Positions 1 through 7,798 of a DNA stretch of 35,504 bases are shown piece after piece (position 1 is the stretch's first letter; each line of letters opens with the position of its first letter). The translations under genes and the position numbers were made by a program. Where the stretch lies: contig DLAJ01000022.1 in NCBI GenBank assembly GCA_002493905.1, positions 3,966 to 39,469 of the forward strand. The letters are read 5' to 3'. Under the pieces are notes generated by a model that was not told where the DNA came from, searched no databases, and worked only from the letters and a program-made list of their open reading frames with translations. The DNA is from Lachnospiraceae bacterium UBA7050 (GTDB lineage: Bacteria > Bacillota > Clostridia > Lachnospirales > Lachnospiraceae).

Positions 1-120
1 GCCGGAAGTTACACCGACGGAAACACCGAGTGAGGAGCCGACACCAACACCGACGGATGAGCCGGAGGTTACACCGACGGAAACACCGAGTGAGGAGCCG
101 ACACCAACACCGACGGATGA
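1..120 (+). repeat. 60-bp tandem repeat coding for a Pro/Thr spacer
   Basis: Bases 1-60 and 61-120 are identical except for one base (A at 7, G at 67), which is a synonymous GAA/GAG change. A third copy begins at 121 and diverges after about 8 bases. The unit encodes 20 residues rich in T, P and E. The near-identity suggests recent expansion, and further copies probably lie upstream of the window. Confidence 0.95.
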
Positions 121-439
121 GCCGGAGACAACGCCGACTGTAACAATCACGGATACACCGACACCGACAAGCTCAACACCTGTGCCGACGACAACGGTAA
201 CGATAACGGACGTACCGGTACCGCTTGCTGATACGCCAGAAGAAGGTGAGGTACTTGGTGCAAGACGTTCGCCTGTTGTTCCGGAGCAGGGAGAAGTACT
301 TGGTGAGAGACGGGCTCCGCAGACTGGAGATATGGCTGAGACCAATATGTGGCTGACGGTACTTTTTGGAGCCGCTGCAGGATTGGGAACGTGGGCATTC
401 TTAAAAAAACGGGATGAGAAACGTTCACAGGCGGGGTAA
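2..439 (+). CDS. C-terminal part of a Thr/Pro-rich surface protein with sortase-type anchor (5' truncated)
   Basis: Frame 2 is open from the window edge to the TAA at 437-439, so only the last ~145 residues are visible. The first ~45 residues are a Pro/Thr/Glu spacer of the type that carries surface proteins through the cell wall. A short V-L-G-A-R-R / V-L-G-E-R-R duplication follows. The end reads APQTGD, about 10 polar residues, a hydrophobic segment (WLTVLFGAAAGLGTWAFL) and a basic tail (KKRDEKR). That is the layout of an LPXTG-like sorting signal with A in place of L, so anchoring by a sortase is likely. The functional domain lies upstream of the window and cannot be named. A downstream methionine-like GTG (182) falls inside the same frame but is not a separate gene. 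Confidence 0.85.
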   Translation, partial: PEVTPTETPSEEPTPTPTDEPEVTPTETPSEEPTPTPTDEPETTPTVTITDTPTPTSSTPVPTTTVTITDVPVPLADTPEEGEVLGARRSPVVPEQGEVLGERRAPQTGDMAETNMWLTVLFGAAAGLGTWAFLKKRDEKRSQAG

Positions 440-524
440 ATAAAAAGAGTATTTAATACGATATAATCACAGGATTAAAAATGAACCTGACTTGATGGAA
501 ATGGAAGCAGGAGGAGGTGATATT

Positions 525-1103
525 ATGAAAAAGTTGGTAGCGACGCTTTTGCTGGCAGTGATGATTGTTTCAGCCGTCGGGTGTGGGAGCACGAAGGGCG
601 AATTGGATCATGAGGGTGCTTTCCGTGAGTTTGATCCGGATGACACAAGCGTCTATATCGACGACGGATATACTGCCTTAATCAGTTCCGTAGAGAATGC
701 CAATATGACGGATGCGGAAAAGCAGCGCTGCGCAGAGCTTCGGGCAATGGCAGTTGACGCACTTGAGCTTGTGAACCGTCAGCGTACAGCGGCAGGGCTT
801 CCTGCACTGGTATGGAGCGATGAGCTAGCAGTTGCGGCAGATGTCAGAGCAAATGATGAGATGGTGCGTTCTTTCTCGCATACGCGGCCGAATGGTTCAG
901 AATACTGGACTGTGAACAGTGATATCATCTGGGGTGAAAACCTCGCAAAAGGATATAATACCTCAGAAGGCGTTGTTGCGGCATGGATGGCATCTCCGAC
1001 GCATGCGGCGAATATTCTGGATGCAGGTTTCGTAACTTGCGGAATTGCAGTTTATGAAGATGCGGACGGTAAGCTCTACTGGGCACAGGAATTTGGATAT
1101 TGA
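525..1103 (+). CDS. CAP/SCP-domain lipoprotein (YkwD-like)
   Basis: The 192-residue product starts MKKLVATLL and has a lipobox ending at Cys20 (SAVGC), so it is probably a membrane-anchored lipoprotein. From about residue 80 to the end it matches the CAP superfamily (cysteine-rich secretory protein / PR-1 fold): an ELVNRQR helix, SDELAVAADVRANDEM, SFSHTRPNGS, WGENLAKG and SPTHAANIL motifs, with the His, Glu and His of the usual cavity present. Bacterial members are secreted and mostly uncharacterised. I chose ATG 525 because AGGAGGTG (about 512-519) lies just upstream; the frame extends to a TTG at 492 with no better site. It is followed by a clear terminator, so it may be monocistronic. Precise function is unknown. 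Confidence 0.85.
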   Translation: MKKLVATLLLAVMIVSAVGCGSTKGELDHEGAFREFDPDDTSVYIDDGYTALISSVENANMTDAEKQRCAELRAMAVDALELVNRQRTAAGLPALVWSDELAVAADVRANDEMVRSFSHTRPNGSEYWTVNSDIIWGENLAKGYNTSEGVVAAWMASPTHAANILDAGFVTCGIAVYEDADGKLYWAQEFGY

Positions 1104-1146
1104 TCTTAAGACAGTAGGTAATGGATATACGGAATAGAAGTATTCC

Positions 1147-1197
1147 AAAAAGGACATTTCTACGGAGACCGCAGTGTTTTCGGGAAATGTCCTTTTT
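1147..1197 (+). terminator. Rho-independent terminator after the CAP lipoprotein gene
   Basis: AAAAAGGACATTTC (from 1147) pairs with GAAATGTCCTTTTT (ending 1197), giving a long A/T-flanked stem with a T-run. It ends the upstream unit and shows that the open frame from 1121 cannot be the true start of the next gene. Confidence 0.85.
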
Positions 1198-1327
1198 GAT
1201 TTGCAATAAGCCGGAATCGTTCTATAGCGTACATCTATGTGAATATAAGATCATACGGATGGAACGGTTATCCGGTTCTAACAGAAAATGGGTAGCATTT
1301 CTCGGCAAATCATTGTACAATGGGCGT

Positions 1328-2851
1328 ATGGAAAAAAGGAAAATTAGGATAAACGAAGCATGGCTTACAGCTGTAACAATTTTATATTTTTATCTGCCTA
1401 TTTTTTTATTTTTATTTACATGGGTGAAATGGTATTTTGCAGTTATTGTCAGCGCTCTGCTGATTCCTGCTGTCGCGAGAATGGTGTATGATTACCGAAA
1501 AGACGGGTGGGAAGAACTGACAATTGGTTACGGCACCTGCACTACAATTGTGATTTTGGTGCTGCTTTTTGCTTATTATATGGGCTACACAGGTGGTGCG
1601 CCTCAGTGTGCAGATTGGAATAAGCATAATGCCGTGCTTCACGATCTGACGACCAGAAAATGGCCGGTTTATTATGAGACGCGGGAACGCTCCATGCTCA
1701 CCTATTATATTGCCCAGTATTTGGTTCCGGCTATGCTTGGAAAACTCTGCGCGTCCTTTTCGGTTACACAGTGGGCGTTGTTTTTTTGGAACGGAACCGG
1801 AATCCTGCTTGTGCTGTTCCATTTGTTTTATGCAGTGCGGGCGCAGAATTGGAAAAAACAGCTTGGTACGCTCGCAGTATTTTTCTTTTTTGGCGGCATG
1901 CTCCCGATCGCACAGCAGCTGCTTTCTATTTTATTCGGAATATCGATTGGCGCGCAGTATGATTATTTCCATTTTCTGAATATAGAGGGATACTTTTTGC
2001 AGTACCGCAGTAATCTTGTTTCTATGCGCTGGGTATTTCCACAGTGTATTGTGCCGTGGATTGCCATGCTGATGCTTGCCAGACACCGGGAAAGAATCGA
2101 ACATTATGCGGTCCTTGTGATTCCGGTTTTACTGTTTGGTATTTTGCCTACGCTGGGGCTTGTTGTGTTTGCCGTTGTATATGTCTGTAAAATATTGGTG
2201 GAAAAAAAGGGAAGCATAACGGAATGGAAACGTTTGTTCAGCCCGTGGAATTTGATGACGCTTTTTGGACTGGGCGGCGTGCTGCTTTTGTATTTTGGCG
2301 GTAATATATTTTCAGATAAACCGAAAGAAATCGGATTTCAAATCGTTCGCTATGGAGGGAAACATATTCTTATTTATCTCTTGTTTTGCCTTTTTATGTT
2401 TGGAATCTATGCGTTATGTGTATTTCGGAAGAACAGCCAGAATGTCATGTTCTGGACTGCGGTGGCATCCCTGACGATCATCCCGCTTTTCCACATGGGT
2501 TCGTGGAATGATTTTTGTATGGGAGTGTCCATTCCAGCGCTATTTTATTTGATGACTGCGGTGCTGCGTTTTCTATGGGAGCGTACGGAAGATATGAGGA
2601 CCGGAATGATCAAGGGAGCCTTGATCGTATGTCTGTTCATTGGTGCGATTTATCCGGTCGGAGAATTGTATCAAATCATCGCGGACGACAGGATTGGAGA
2701 GCAGCAGGTTATGGACTTAGACTTTTCAATGCAGTCATATGCAGACAGATTCCGTAATGACATTGGGTATGATATGCAGTATAATTATTATACGTATGAT
2801 GTTGAGGACGACATTTTTGTGCAATTTCTTGCGAGAAAAAAGAAACACTGA
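1328..2851 (+). CDS. Polytopic membrane protein, GT-C-like, unknown function
   Basis: The product is 507 residues from ATG 1328 (MEKRKIRINE) with roughly ten hydrophobic segments, for example TILYFYLPIFLFLF, FAVIVSALLIPAV, TIVILVLLFAYYMGY and LIYLLFCLFMFGIYALCVF. I cannot assign it to a named family. The multi-spanning architecture and its position 26 bp upstream of a Dpm1-like GT2 suggest a GT-C-type glycosyltransferase or polymer-assembly protein; this is inference. The start is uncertain: the frame is open from 1121, but that part contains a terminator, and neither ATG 1259 nor ATG 1328 has a strong ribosome binding site. I chose 1328 because a basic stretch followed by a membrane segment is a natural N-terminus. 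It is likely co-transcribed with the next two genes. Confidence 0.7.
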   Translation: MEKRKIRINEAWLTAVTILYFYLPIFLFLFTWVKWYFAVIVSALLIPAVARMVYDYRKDGWEELTIGYGTCTTIVILVLLFAYYMGYTGGAPQCADWNKHNAVLHDLTTRKWPVYYETRERSMLTYYIAQYLVPAMLGKLCASFSVTQWALFFWNGTGILLVLFHLFYAVRAQNWKKQLGTLAVFFFFGGMLPIAQQLLSILFGISIGAQYDYFHFLNIEGYFLQYRSNLVSMRWVFPQCIVPWIAMLMLARHRERIEHYAVLVIPVLLFGILPTLGLVVFAVVYVCKILVEKKGSITEWKRLFSPWNLMTLFGLGGVLLLYFGGNIFSDKPKEIGFQIVRYGGKHILIYLLFCLFMFGIYALCVFRKNSQNVMFWTAVASLTIIPLFHMGSWNDFCMGVSIPALFYLMTAVLRFLWERTEDMRTGMIKGALIVCLFIGAIYPVGELYQIIADDRIGEQQVMDLDFSMQSYADRFRNDIGYDMQYNYYTYDVEDDIFVQFLARKKKH

Positions 2852-2877
2852 GATCGTGTGTTGTTGAGGGAGATCAG

Positions 2878-3618
2878 ATGAATAAACTGTATATTGTCAT
2901 ACCCGCCTATAATGAGCAGGACACGATAAAAAAGGTCATTGACGACTGGTATCCCATTGTGGAGAAGATTGGCGGAGAGTCAAGGCTGGTGATTGTAAAT
3001 GACGGGAGCAGGGACCGTACGGCGGAGATTCTTGAGGAATATGCGAAAGATCATGAACGGCTGATCGGATTGACAAAAGAGAACGGCGGACATGGTGCTG
3101 CAATTCTGTATGGCTATCGTTATGCACTTAAGAAGGGCGCAGAATATGTGTTTCAAACGGATTCAGACGGTCAGACTGTATCGTCGGAATTCTGGGGGTT
3201 TTGGAAACGGCGTAAGAAGTATGATATGGTGATCGGCCACAGGCAGAAGCGTCAGGATGGTTTTTCACGCATTATGGTGACCAAGGTACTGAAGCTTACG
3301 CTTTTGCTGTTATTTCATGTGAGTGTACCCGATGCGAATACACCGTTTCGTCTGATGAAGGCGGATACCCTTGCGAAATGTCTGCCGCTGATTCCGCCGG
3401 AATATAATCTTTCAAATGTCATTATTTCTGTTATATACAAAAAGAAAAAGCTTGCTGTCAGATATCTTCCGATCACGTTCCTGCCCAGACAGGGGGGCGT
3501 GAACTCTATTAATATGAAAAAGATTATAAAAATAGGAAGTCAGGCATGCAGGGATTTCAGGACGATCAACCGGGTGATCGCGGACAGTGCGGAGGAAGGT
3601 CATGGCATCGAAAGCTAA
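2878..3618 (+). CDS. Family 2 glycosyltransferase (Dpm1/polyprenyl-phosphate type)
   Basis: This 246-residue GT-A protein opens with LYIVIPAYNEQDTI, has the VIVNDGSRDRT loop, the ENGGHGAAILYGYRYA segment and the metal-binding D95-S-D97 (QTDSDGQ). The family transfers a sugar from a nucleotide donor to a lipid phosphate or other acceptor on the cytoplasmic face. There is no C-terminal membrane domain, so it resembles soluble Dpm1-like enzymes. GAGGGAGATCAG precedes the ATG. It lies 26 bp after a membrane protein gene and overlaps the DUF2298 gene by 17 bp, which indicates one operon. A plausible model is that it charges a lipid carrier used by one of the two flanking membrane proteins. The donor sugar cannot be read from the sequence. 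Confidence 0.85.
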   Translation: MNKLYIVIPAYNEQDTIKKVIDDWYPIVEKIGGESRLVIVNDGSRDRTAEILEEYAKDHERLIGLTKENGGHGAAILYGYRYALKKGAEYVFQTDSDGQTVSSEFWGFWKRRKKYDMVIGHRQKRQDGFSRIMVTKVLKLTLLLLFHVSVPDANTPFRLMKADTLAKCLPLIPPEYNLSNVIISVIYKKKKLAVRYLPITFLPRQGGVNSINMKKIIKIGSQACRDFRTINRVIADSAEEGHGIES

Positions 3619-6439
3619 AAGGAATACGGTAACATATACGCTGATACAGATTTTGTGCGCGATCGTCATGTTTATGGTAGTGGGCTATGCCAGCTTGCTG
3701 AAAATGGGAGACGACTTCTGGATGCTCTTTCAATGGTGGGGAGCAACGGTTCTTCTCGGACTGGCGTTTTATCCGCTTACTTCTATGATTTTTAAGCGCT
3801 TTGACGACAGGGGTTATCTGTTTTCAAAGGCAATCGGGCTTGTTGTAACTGGCTGGCTGATGTGGCTGCTTGCATCGCTGCATATCCTGAAATTTACGAC
3901 CATGAACTGCTATCTCTGCCTTGGCGTCTGTGCGCTGTGTAATTATCTGTGCGCATGGCTCTATAAGATTTATCATAAGAGAAAAAATGAAAAAGCCGCG
4001 ATCCGGATGAAATCAGCAGATACTATGGGTGCGCAGGAAAGCGGAGAGCAGGAAGGAGAAGTGAAGGAAGGCGGGACACAGGAAAGCGGAGAGCAGGAAG
4101 GCGAAACACCGGAAAGAGAGATGCCGGAAGGAGAAGAGCAGGAAAGCGAGACATCGGAAGGCGGAGAGCAGGAAGGCGAAGCACAGGCTGCAACCGGTGG
4201 GAAAATGGCGGGCAACCCGTACATGAAGATATTTTCTGAGCAGGAAGCACATGTGATTCACGATGTTCCGGTTAAAGCTGTACACGTAAAACCGGCAAAG
4301 ATCAGTGAAGTACGATTCAGGGGGGATACGTCCCGGAAAAGTACCAATCCCGCAGGGCAGGAAACGGGGATATCCGAAACGGGGCGTGTCGGAACAGAAG
4401 CAGGCTGCAGCGAGGCGGATAATGAAAATACCGGAGTGCAGGCAGAAGGTATGAATTCTGGTGTGGACAAGCCGGAAAAGGCGGGTGTCCGGCGGGAGGA
4501 GAAGCTGCATTGGGAGCGCGCGCTTTGTCTGGAACTGTTGTTTTTTATTCTTTTTACCGCGTTTATGTATATGAAGGGGTTTAACCCTAAGGCGTTTGGT
4601 ACCGAAAAGATGATGGACTATGGGTTTATGACTTCCATGTTCAAAACGGAATATTTTCCGGTGGAAGATTTTTGGTTTGCCGGGGAAAACCTTAACTATT
4701 ACTATTTTGGACAATATGTGATGACGTTCCTGACAAAAATGTCATTTACGACTGTGAGTTACGGCTACAATCTGGCGCTTGGAATGGGATTTGCCTTTTG
4801 TGCGACGCTTGTGTATGCGCTGGTCTGCCAGATCATGAAAGCGCTGACTGCGCAGAGAAAGAAAAAGATAAGCGGTGCTGTTTCGCATATAGCCGGAGTG
4901 CTGGCAGCTATGGCTGTTACGATTGCAGGGAACGGGCACTATATTGTTTTTAACAAGCTTGTGCCGATGCTGTGGGACATTCTTCAGATACCGGGTGAAA
5001 AGCCCGGATACTGGTTTCCAAATTCGACCCGTTATATCGGTTATGTTCCCGATACGCATGATAAGACGATTCACGAGTTCCCGTCCTATTCGTTTATTTT
5101 GGGCGATCTGCATGCGCATGTGGTAAACATTACGTTTGTACTGACGCTGACAGCAGTCCTTTTTTCGTTTCTGATGAACAGGCGGGATGCGATGGCTGCC
5201 GCCGTTAAAAAAAGAAGAAACGGGGAAAAAGTGCCTGTTTCCATTGCCCGTGAGGCATTCCGCCTGCCGGTGATTGCGGCCGGATATCTGATTGGCATCT
5301 TTATGATGTCGAATTACTGGGATTTTCCAATTTATTTTGTTGTTGCGGGTGCAGTCATTCTGGTATCGAATGCGGTGATCTGCGGTTTTGATAAGCGCAC
5401 ATGGTTATTAACAGCGCTGCATGCTGTTGTGGTTCTTGCTGTTGCGTTTCTCACGGCACTGCCGTTTCAGGTGCATTTTGTTGCAATGGCAAATGGAATC
5501 CGGCTTGCTGAGACGCATACGCCGCTGTACCAGCTTATCATCCTGTGGGGGCTTCAGATAGTCATTGTAACAGGCTTTGTCACGGCGCTGATCTGGAGGG
5601 AGATACGACGGGGAAAGCCGAACAATGCAGGCAAGAAGCAGAATTGTTTTCTTCTTTTTTTGGAGAATCTGGAAATCTCGGATCTGTTTGTGCTGATACT
5701 AGGACTCTGTGCGATCGGGCTTGTACTGACGCCGGAAGTGATCTATATGTCAGATATTTATGCGGGCGATTATAAACGCTCCAACACGATGTTTAAGCTT
5801 GTATATCAGGCATATATTTTATTTGGTATTTCGATTGGTTACATTTTGATCCGCTTTATCCTGCTGCGGGAGACGCGGCGGCAATTGAAATGGGGTGTGG
5901 CCGGTCTTGTCCTGCTGTTGTGGACCTGCGGATATTTTGGGACGAGCGCGCGTGCATGGTTTGGAGATATTACAAATGAGGAAGGGTATGTAGGAATGCG
6001 GGCAGACCGCTATATCTATGAAGAACAGCCGACAGATGCTGCGGCAATTGCGTGGCTGAATGACCATGTTACGGGACGCCCTGTGATCTTAGAAGCAAAT
6101 GGAGAAAGCTATACGATCAGCAACAGGGTTTCGGTGCTGACGGGGCTGCCGACCGTACTTGGCTGGCGCGTACACGAATGGCTTTGGCATAACAGTCCGG
6201 AACCGGTCAGTGCGCGTGCGGGGGATGTGGATACGATTTATGTTTCTCAGGACCGGGAGCTTGTGAGGTCCCTGCTTGATAAATATCAGGTGACATATTT
6301 GTTTATTGGCACCTGCGAATATGATAAATATGAACTGGCCGGAATGAATACGGAAATGCTGAGGCAGATGGGGGAAGTGGTCTATGAAGGCTATCCTGAC
6401 CTGAAGGGACGCGTTGTCATGATCATAAAGGTGCGTTAG
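3602..6439 (+). CDS. DUF2298 (Chlor_Arch_YYY) membrane protein with acidic repeat insert
   Basis: The protein is 945 residues. Four membrane segments occupy about residues 10-130. A hydrophilic Glu/Gly-rich stretch follows (about 135-300), and then the conserved DUF2298 core with NLNYYYFGQY, NLALGMGFAF, HEFPSYSFILGDLHAHV, SNYWDFP, and GDYKRSNTMFKLVYQAY before a C-terminal domain containing AAIAWLNDHV. DUF2298 proteins are large integral membrane proteins, believed to be related to GT-C enzymes; no biochemical role is firmly established. The start is ATG 3602 behind GGAGGAAGG (3591-3599); a GTG at 3587 would sit inside that ribosome binding site. It overlaps the GT2 gene by 17 bp. The long charged insert after the fourth membrane segment is unusual. 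Confidence 0.8.
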   Translation: MASKAKRNTVTYTLIQILCAIVMFMVVGYASLLKMGDDFWMLFQWWGATVLLGLAFYPLTSMIFKRFDDRGYLFSKAIGLVVTGWLMWLLASLHILKFTTMNCYLCLGVCALCNYLCAWLYKIYHKRKNEKAAIRMKSADTMGAQESGEQEGEVKEGGTQESGEQEGETPEREMPEGEEQESETSEGGEQEGEAQAATGGKMAGNPYMKIFSEQEAHVIHDVPVKAVHVKPAKISEVRFRGDTSRKSTNPAGQETGISETGRVGTEAGCSEADNENTGVQAEGMNSGVDKPEKAGVRREEKLHWERALCLELLFFILFTAFMYMKGFNPKAFGTEKMMDYGFMTSMFKTEYFPVEDFWFAGENLNYYYFGQYVMTFLTKMSFTTVSYGYNLALGMGFAFCATLVYALVCQIMKALTAQRKKKISGAVSHIAGVLAAMAVTIAGNGHYIVFNKLVPMLWDILQIPGEKPGYWFPNSTRYIGYVPDTHDKTIHEFPSYSFILGDLHAHVVNITFVLTLTAVLFSFLMNRRDAMAAAVKKRRNGEKVPVSIAREAFRLPVIAAGYLIGIFMMSNYWDFPIYFVVAGAVILVSNAVICGFDKRTWLLTALHAVVVLAVAFLTALPFQVHFVAMANGIRLAETHTPLYQLIILWGLQIVIVTGFVTALIWREIRRGKPNNAGKKQNCFLLFLENLEISDLFVLILGLCAIGLVLTPEVIYMSDIYAGDYKRSNTMFKLVYQAYILFGISIGYILIRFILLRETRRQLKWGVAGLVLLLWTCGYFGTSARAWFGDITNEEGYVGMRADRYIYEEQPTDAAAIAWLNDHVTGRPVILEANGESYTISNRVSVLTGLPTVLGWRVHEWLWHNSPEPVSARAGDVDTIYVSQDRELVRSLLDKYQVTYLFIGTCEYDKYELAGMNTEMLRQMGEVVYEGYPDLKGRVVMIIKVR
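4030..4190 (+). repeat. Imperfect in-frame repeats coding for Glu/Gly-rich segment
   Basis: Repeated GAGCAGGAAGGMGAA and GGAAAGCGGAGAGCAGGAAG blocks encode iterations of S-G-E-Q-E-G-E inside the DUF2298 protein (about residues 144-196). The copies are out of register and interrupted by ETPEREMPEG-type variants. This fits slippage-driven growth of a disordered acidic loop. Confidence 0.8.
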
Positions 6440-6467
6440 GCATCTTAGAGTGCGGAGCGCCGCCAAA

Positions 6468-6487
6468 CAGAAGCATGGGCGCTTCTG
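6468..6487 (+). terminator. Hairpin after the DUF2298 gene, weak terminator candidate
   Basis: CAGAAGC (6468-6474) pairs with GCTTCTG (6481-6487) around a 6-nt loop. Only a poor T-tract (CGTTTCAT) follows, so termination is uncertain. The remaining ~70 bp before the Sir2 gene show nothing else clear. Confidence 0.4.
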
Positions 6488-6558
6488 CGTTTCATCCCAT
6501 TTGAAAGAGCATATCAATCATCGTCAGACATTTTGCAGTCGGAATGGAGGAACGGATC

Positions 6559-7290
6559 ATGGAGCAAAAAGCTGCTATATTACAGAAATGGATCGATGAA
6601 AGCGGCAATATTGTTTTTTTCGGGGGTGCCGGCGTATCGACCGAGAGCGGCATACCGGACTTTCGGAGTGTGGACGGGCTGTATCATCAAAAATATGATT
6701 TTCCGCCGGAGACGATTTTAAGTCATAGCTTTTACCGGGGCAGGACGGAGGAATTTTATCGTTTTTACAGGGATAAGATGCTTTGCCTTGATGCGAAGCC
6801 AAACGCTGCGCACAGGAAACTGGCGGAGCTTGAGGAAGCTGGAAAATTGAAAGCGGTTATTACGCAGAACATTGACGGTCTGCATCAGGCGGCTGGCTCT
6901 AAAAAGGTACTGGAGCTTCACGGAAGCGTGCTGCGGAATTATTGCGAAGAATGCGGAAAATTCTTTGACGCGCAGTATATCAAGAACTCGGAGGGGATTC
7001 CGAAATGCGATGCCTGCGGAGGAGGCATTAAGCCGGATGTGGTTCTTTATGAAGAAGGTCTGGATCAGGATACGCTTTCGGAAGCAATAAAGTGTATCAG
7101 CGAGGCAGATATGCTGATTGTTGGAGGAACATCCTTGGTCGTATATCCGGCGGCGGGGCTGATCGACTATTACAGAGGAGACAAGCTGGTATTGATCAAC
7201 CGCTCTGCAACGGGAAGGGACAGCATGGCGGATCTGGTTATTCAGGGCAGCATCGGAGAGATTCTCGGCGGTATTCAGGTTTCTGCTTAG
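6559..7290 (+). CDS. Sir2-family NAD-dependent protein deacylase (sirtuin)
   Basis: The 243-residue sirtuin has every diagnostic motif: GAGVSTESGIPDFRS (residues 23-37) for NAD binding, QNID (103-106), the catalytic His121 in HGS, a zinc ribbon with Cys129, Cys132, Cys150 and Cys153, and VGGTSLVVYPA near the C-terminus. Sirtuins remove acyl groups from lysine, using NAD and releasing nicotinamide and O-acyl-ADP-ribose. I see no basis for choosing between deacetylase and longer-acyl specificity. ATG 6559 is preferred over the in-frame ATG 6544 because GGAGG (6546-6550) is then correctly spaced. A small DUF951 gene follows 53 bp downstream and is probably co-transcribed. Confidence 0.95.
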   Translation: MEQKAAILQKWIDESGNIVFFGGAGVSTESGIPDFRSVDGLYHQKYDFPPETILSHSFYRGRTEEFYRFYRDKMLCLDAKPNAAHRKLAELEEAGKLKAVITQNIDGLHQAAGSKKVLELHGSVLRNYCEECGKFFDAQYIKNSEGIPKCDACGGGIKPDVVLYEEGLDQDTLSEAIKCISEADMLIVGGTSLVVYPAAGLIDYYRGDKLVLINRSATGRDSMADLVIQGSIGEILGGIQVSA

Positions 7291-7343
7291 GGTGCGGAGG
7301 CCTGAAAAACATGCTGCAAGGCTAAGAAAATAGGCAGGTGCAC

Positions 7344-7532
7344 ATGGATATTAAGGTTGGAAATATTGTCAGATTAAAAAAGAAGCATCCCTGCGGTTCC
7401 GCAGAGTGGGAGGTGCTGCGCAGCGGCGCAGATTTCAGGCTGAAATGCTGCGGTTGCGGTCATCAGATCATGATTGCACGCACGGCGCTGGAGAAAAATA
7501 TCAGAGAAATTCACAGCGAAGCAGAAGGCTGA
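7344..7532 (+). CDS. DUF951 domain protein
   Basis: The product is 62 residues and begins MDIKVGNIVRLKKKHPCGS. It contains EWEVLRSGADFRLKCCGCGHQIMI, the signature of the small DUF951 family common in Firmicutes. The C-C-G-C cluster suggests metal binding or nucleic-acid contact, but the family has no established function known to me. ATG 7344 gives the family's usual N-terminus; a GTG six bases earlier (7338) is in frame. The gene lies 53 bp after the Sir2 gene. No strong terminator follows. Confidence 0.85.
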   Translation: MDIKVGNIVRLKKKHPCGSAEWEVLRSGADFRLKCCGCGHQIMIARTALEKNIREIHSEAEG

Positions 7533-7569
7533 ACGGTTACGTTAAAATTTCCCAATCTGTATTTTAGGC

Positions 7570-7598
7570 TTGCAATAAATGCTGTACCATGGTATGAT
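7570..7598 (+). promoter_or_regulatory. Sigma-A-type promoter for the large lipoprotein gene
   Basis: TTGCAA (7570-7575), a 17-bp spacer and TATGAT (7593-7598) make a good match to a vegetative promoter. Transcription would start near 7605, inside the 39-nt palindrome, leaving a leader of about 195 nt before the coding start at 7799. Confidence 0.6.
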
Positions 7599-7634
7599 AC
7601 ATATATATTTAACAATGTTAAATATATATGTATC
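7596..7634. promoter_or_regulatory. Perfect 39-nt palindrome over the -10/+1 region (candidate operator)
   Basis: The 19-nt arm at 7596-7614 is the exact reverse complement of 7616-7634 around a single central A (7615). The core reads TTTAACAATGTTAAA. Its position across the -10 element and predicted start site is where a repressor would bind. With only one base between the arms it is better read as a dimer binding site, or a cruciform, than as an RNA terminator. A ROK-family regulator encoded at 9820-10848 is an obvious but untested candidate. Confidence 0.6.
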
Positions 7635-7640
7635 ACTGTA

Positions 7641-7662
7641 AAAGAGTGGAGAGCCATTCTTT
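7641..7662 (+). other. Leader hairpin between the two palindromes
   Basis: AAAGAGTGG (7641-7649) pairs with CCATTCTTT (7654-7662), with one G-U pair and an AGAG loop, followed by ACAATTTT. It could be a weak attenuator or an mRNA-stabilising hairpin in the lipoprotein leader. Confidence 0.35.
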
Positions 7663-7682
7663 ACAATTTTAGCACTTTAATT

Positions 7683-7699
7683 ATTTAACAATATTAAAT
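7683..7699. promoter_or_regulatory. Second copy of the palindrome core (TTTAACAATATTAAA)
   Basis: Bases 7684-7698 differ from the core of the first palindrome (7608-7622) by one base and sit 76 bp downstream, so two operators on the same face or looping between sites are possible. Confidence 0.5.
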
Positions 7700-7718
7700 T
7701 TATAAACGCCGGTATCGT

Positions 7719-7742
7719 AAAGGAGGCGTGAGTATGTTTTAG
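7719..7742 (+). other. Ribosome binding site with a minimal leader ORF (start-Phe-stop)
   Basis: AAAGGAGG (7719-7726) lies 7 nt before ATG TTT TAG (7734-7742). An in-frame GTG at 7728 lies too close to the site to be favoured. A ribosome loading here would terminate after two codons, 56 nt before the real start. It may be a translational leader or the remnant of a former start. Confidence 0.4.
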
Positions 7743-7798
7743 GCCGGTGAAGGGGTTGCGCAACAGTAATGATATCAAACGGGCGAGGAGGTATGGCT

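Noticed and set aside
1121..1327. N-terminal extension of the membrane protein gene
   Set aside because: The extension runs through a clear terminator hairpin (1147-1197) and encodes no conserved segment.
4013..4714. Minus-strand frame of 233 residues opposite the DUF2298 gene
   Set aside because: It mirrors the acidic repeat segment, giving a low-complexity F/L/S/C-rich product with no ribosome binding site.
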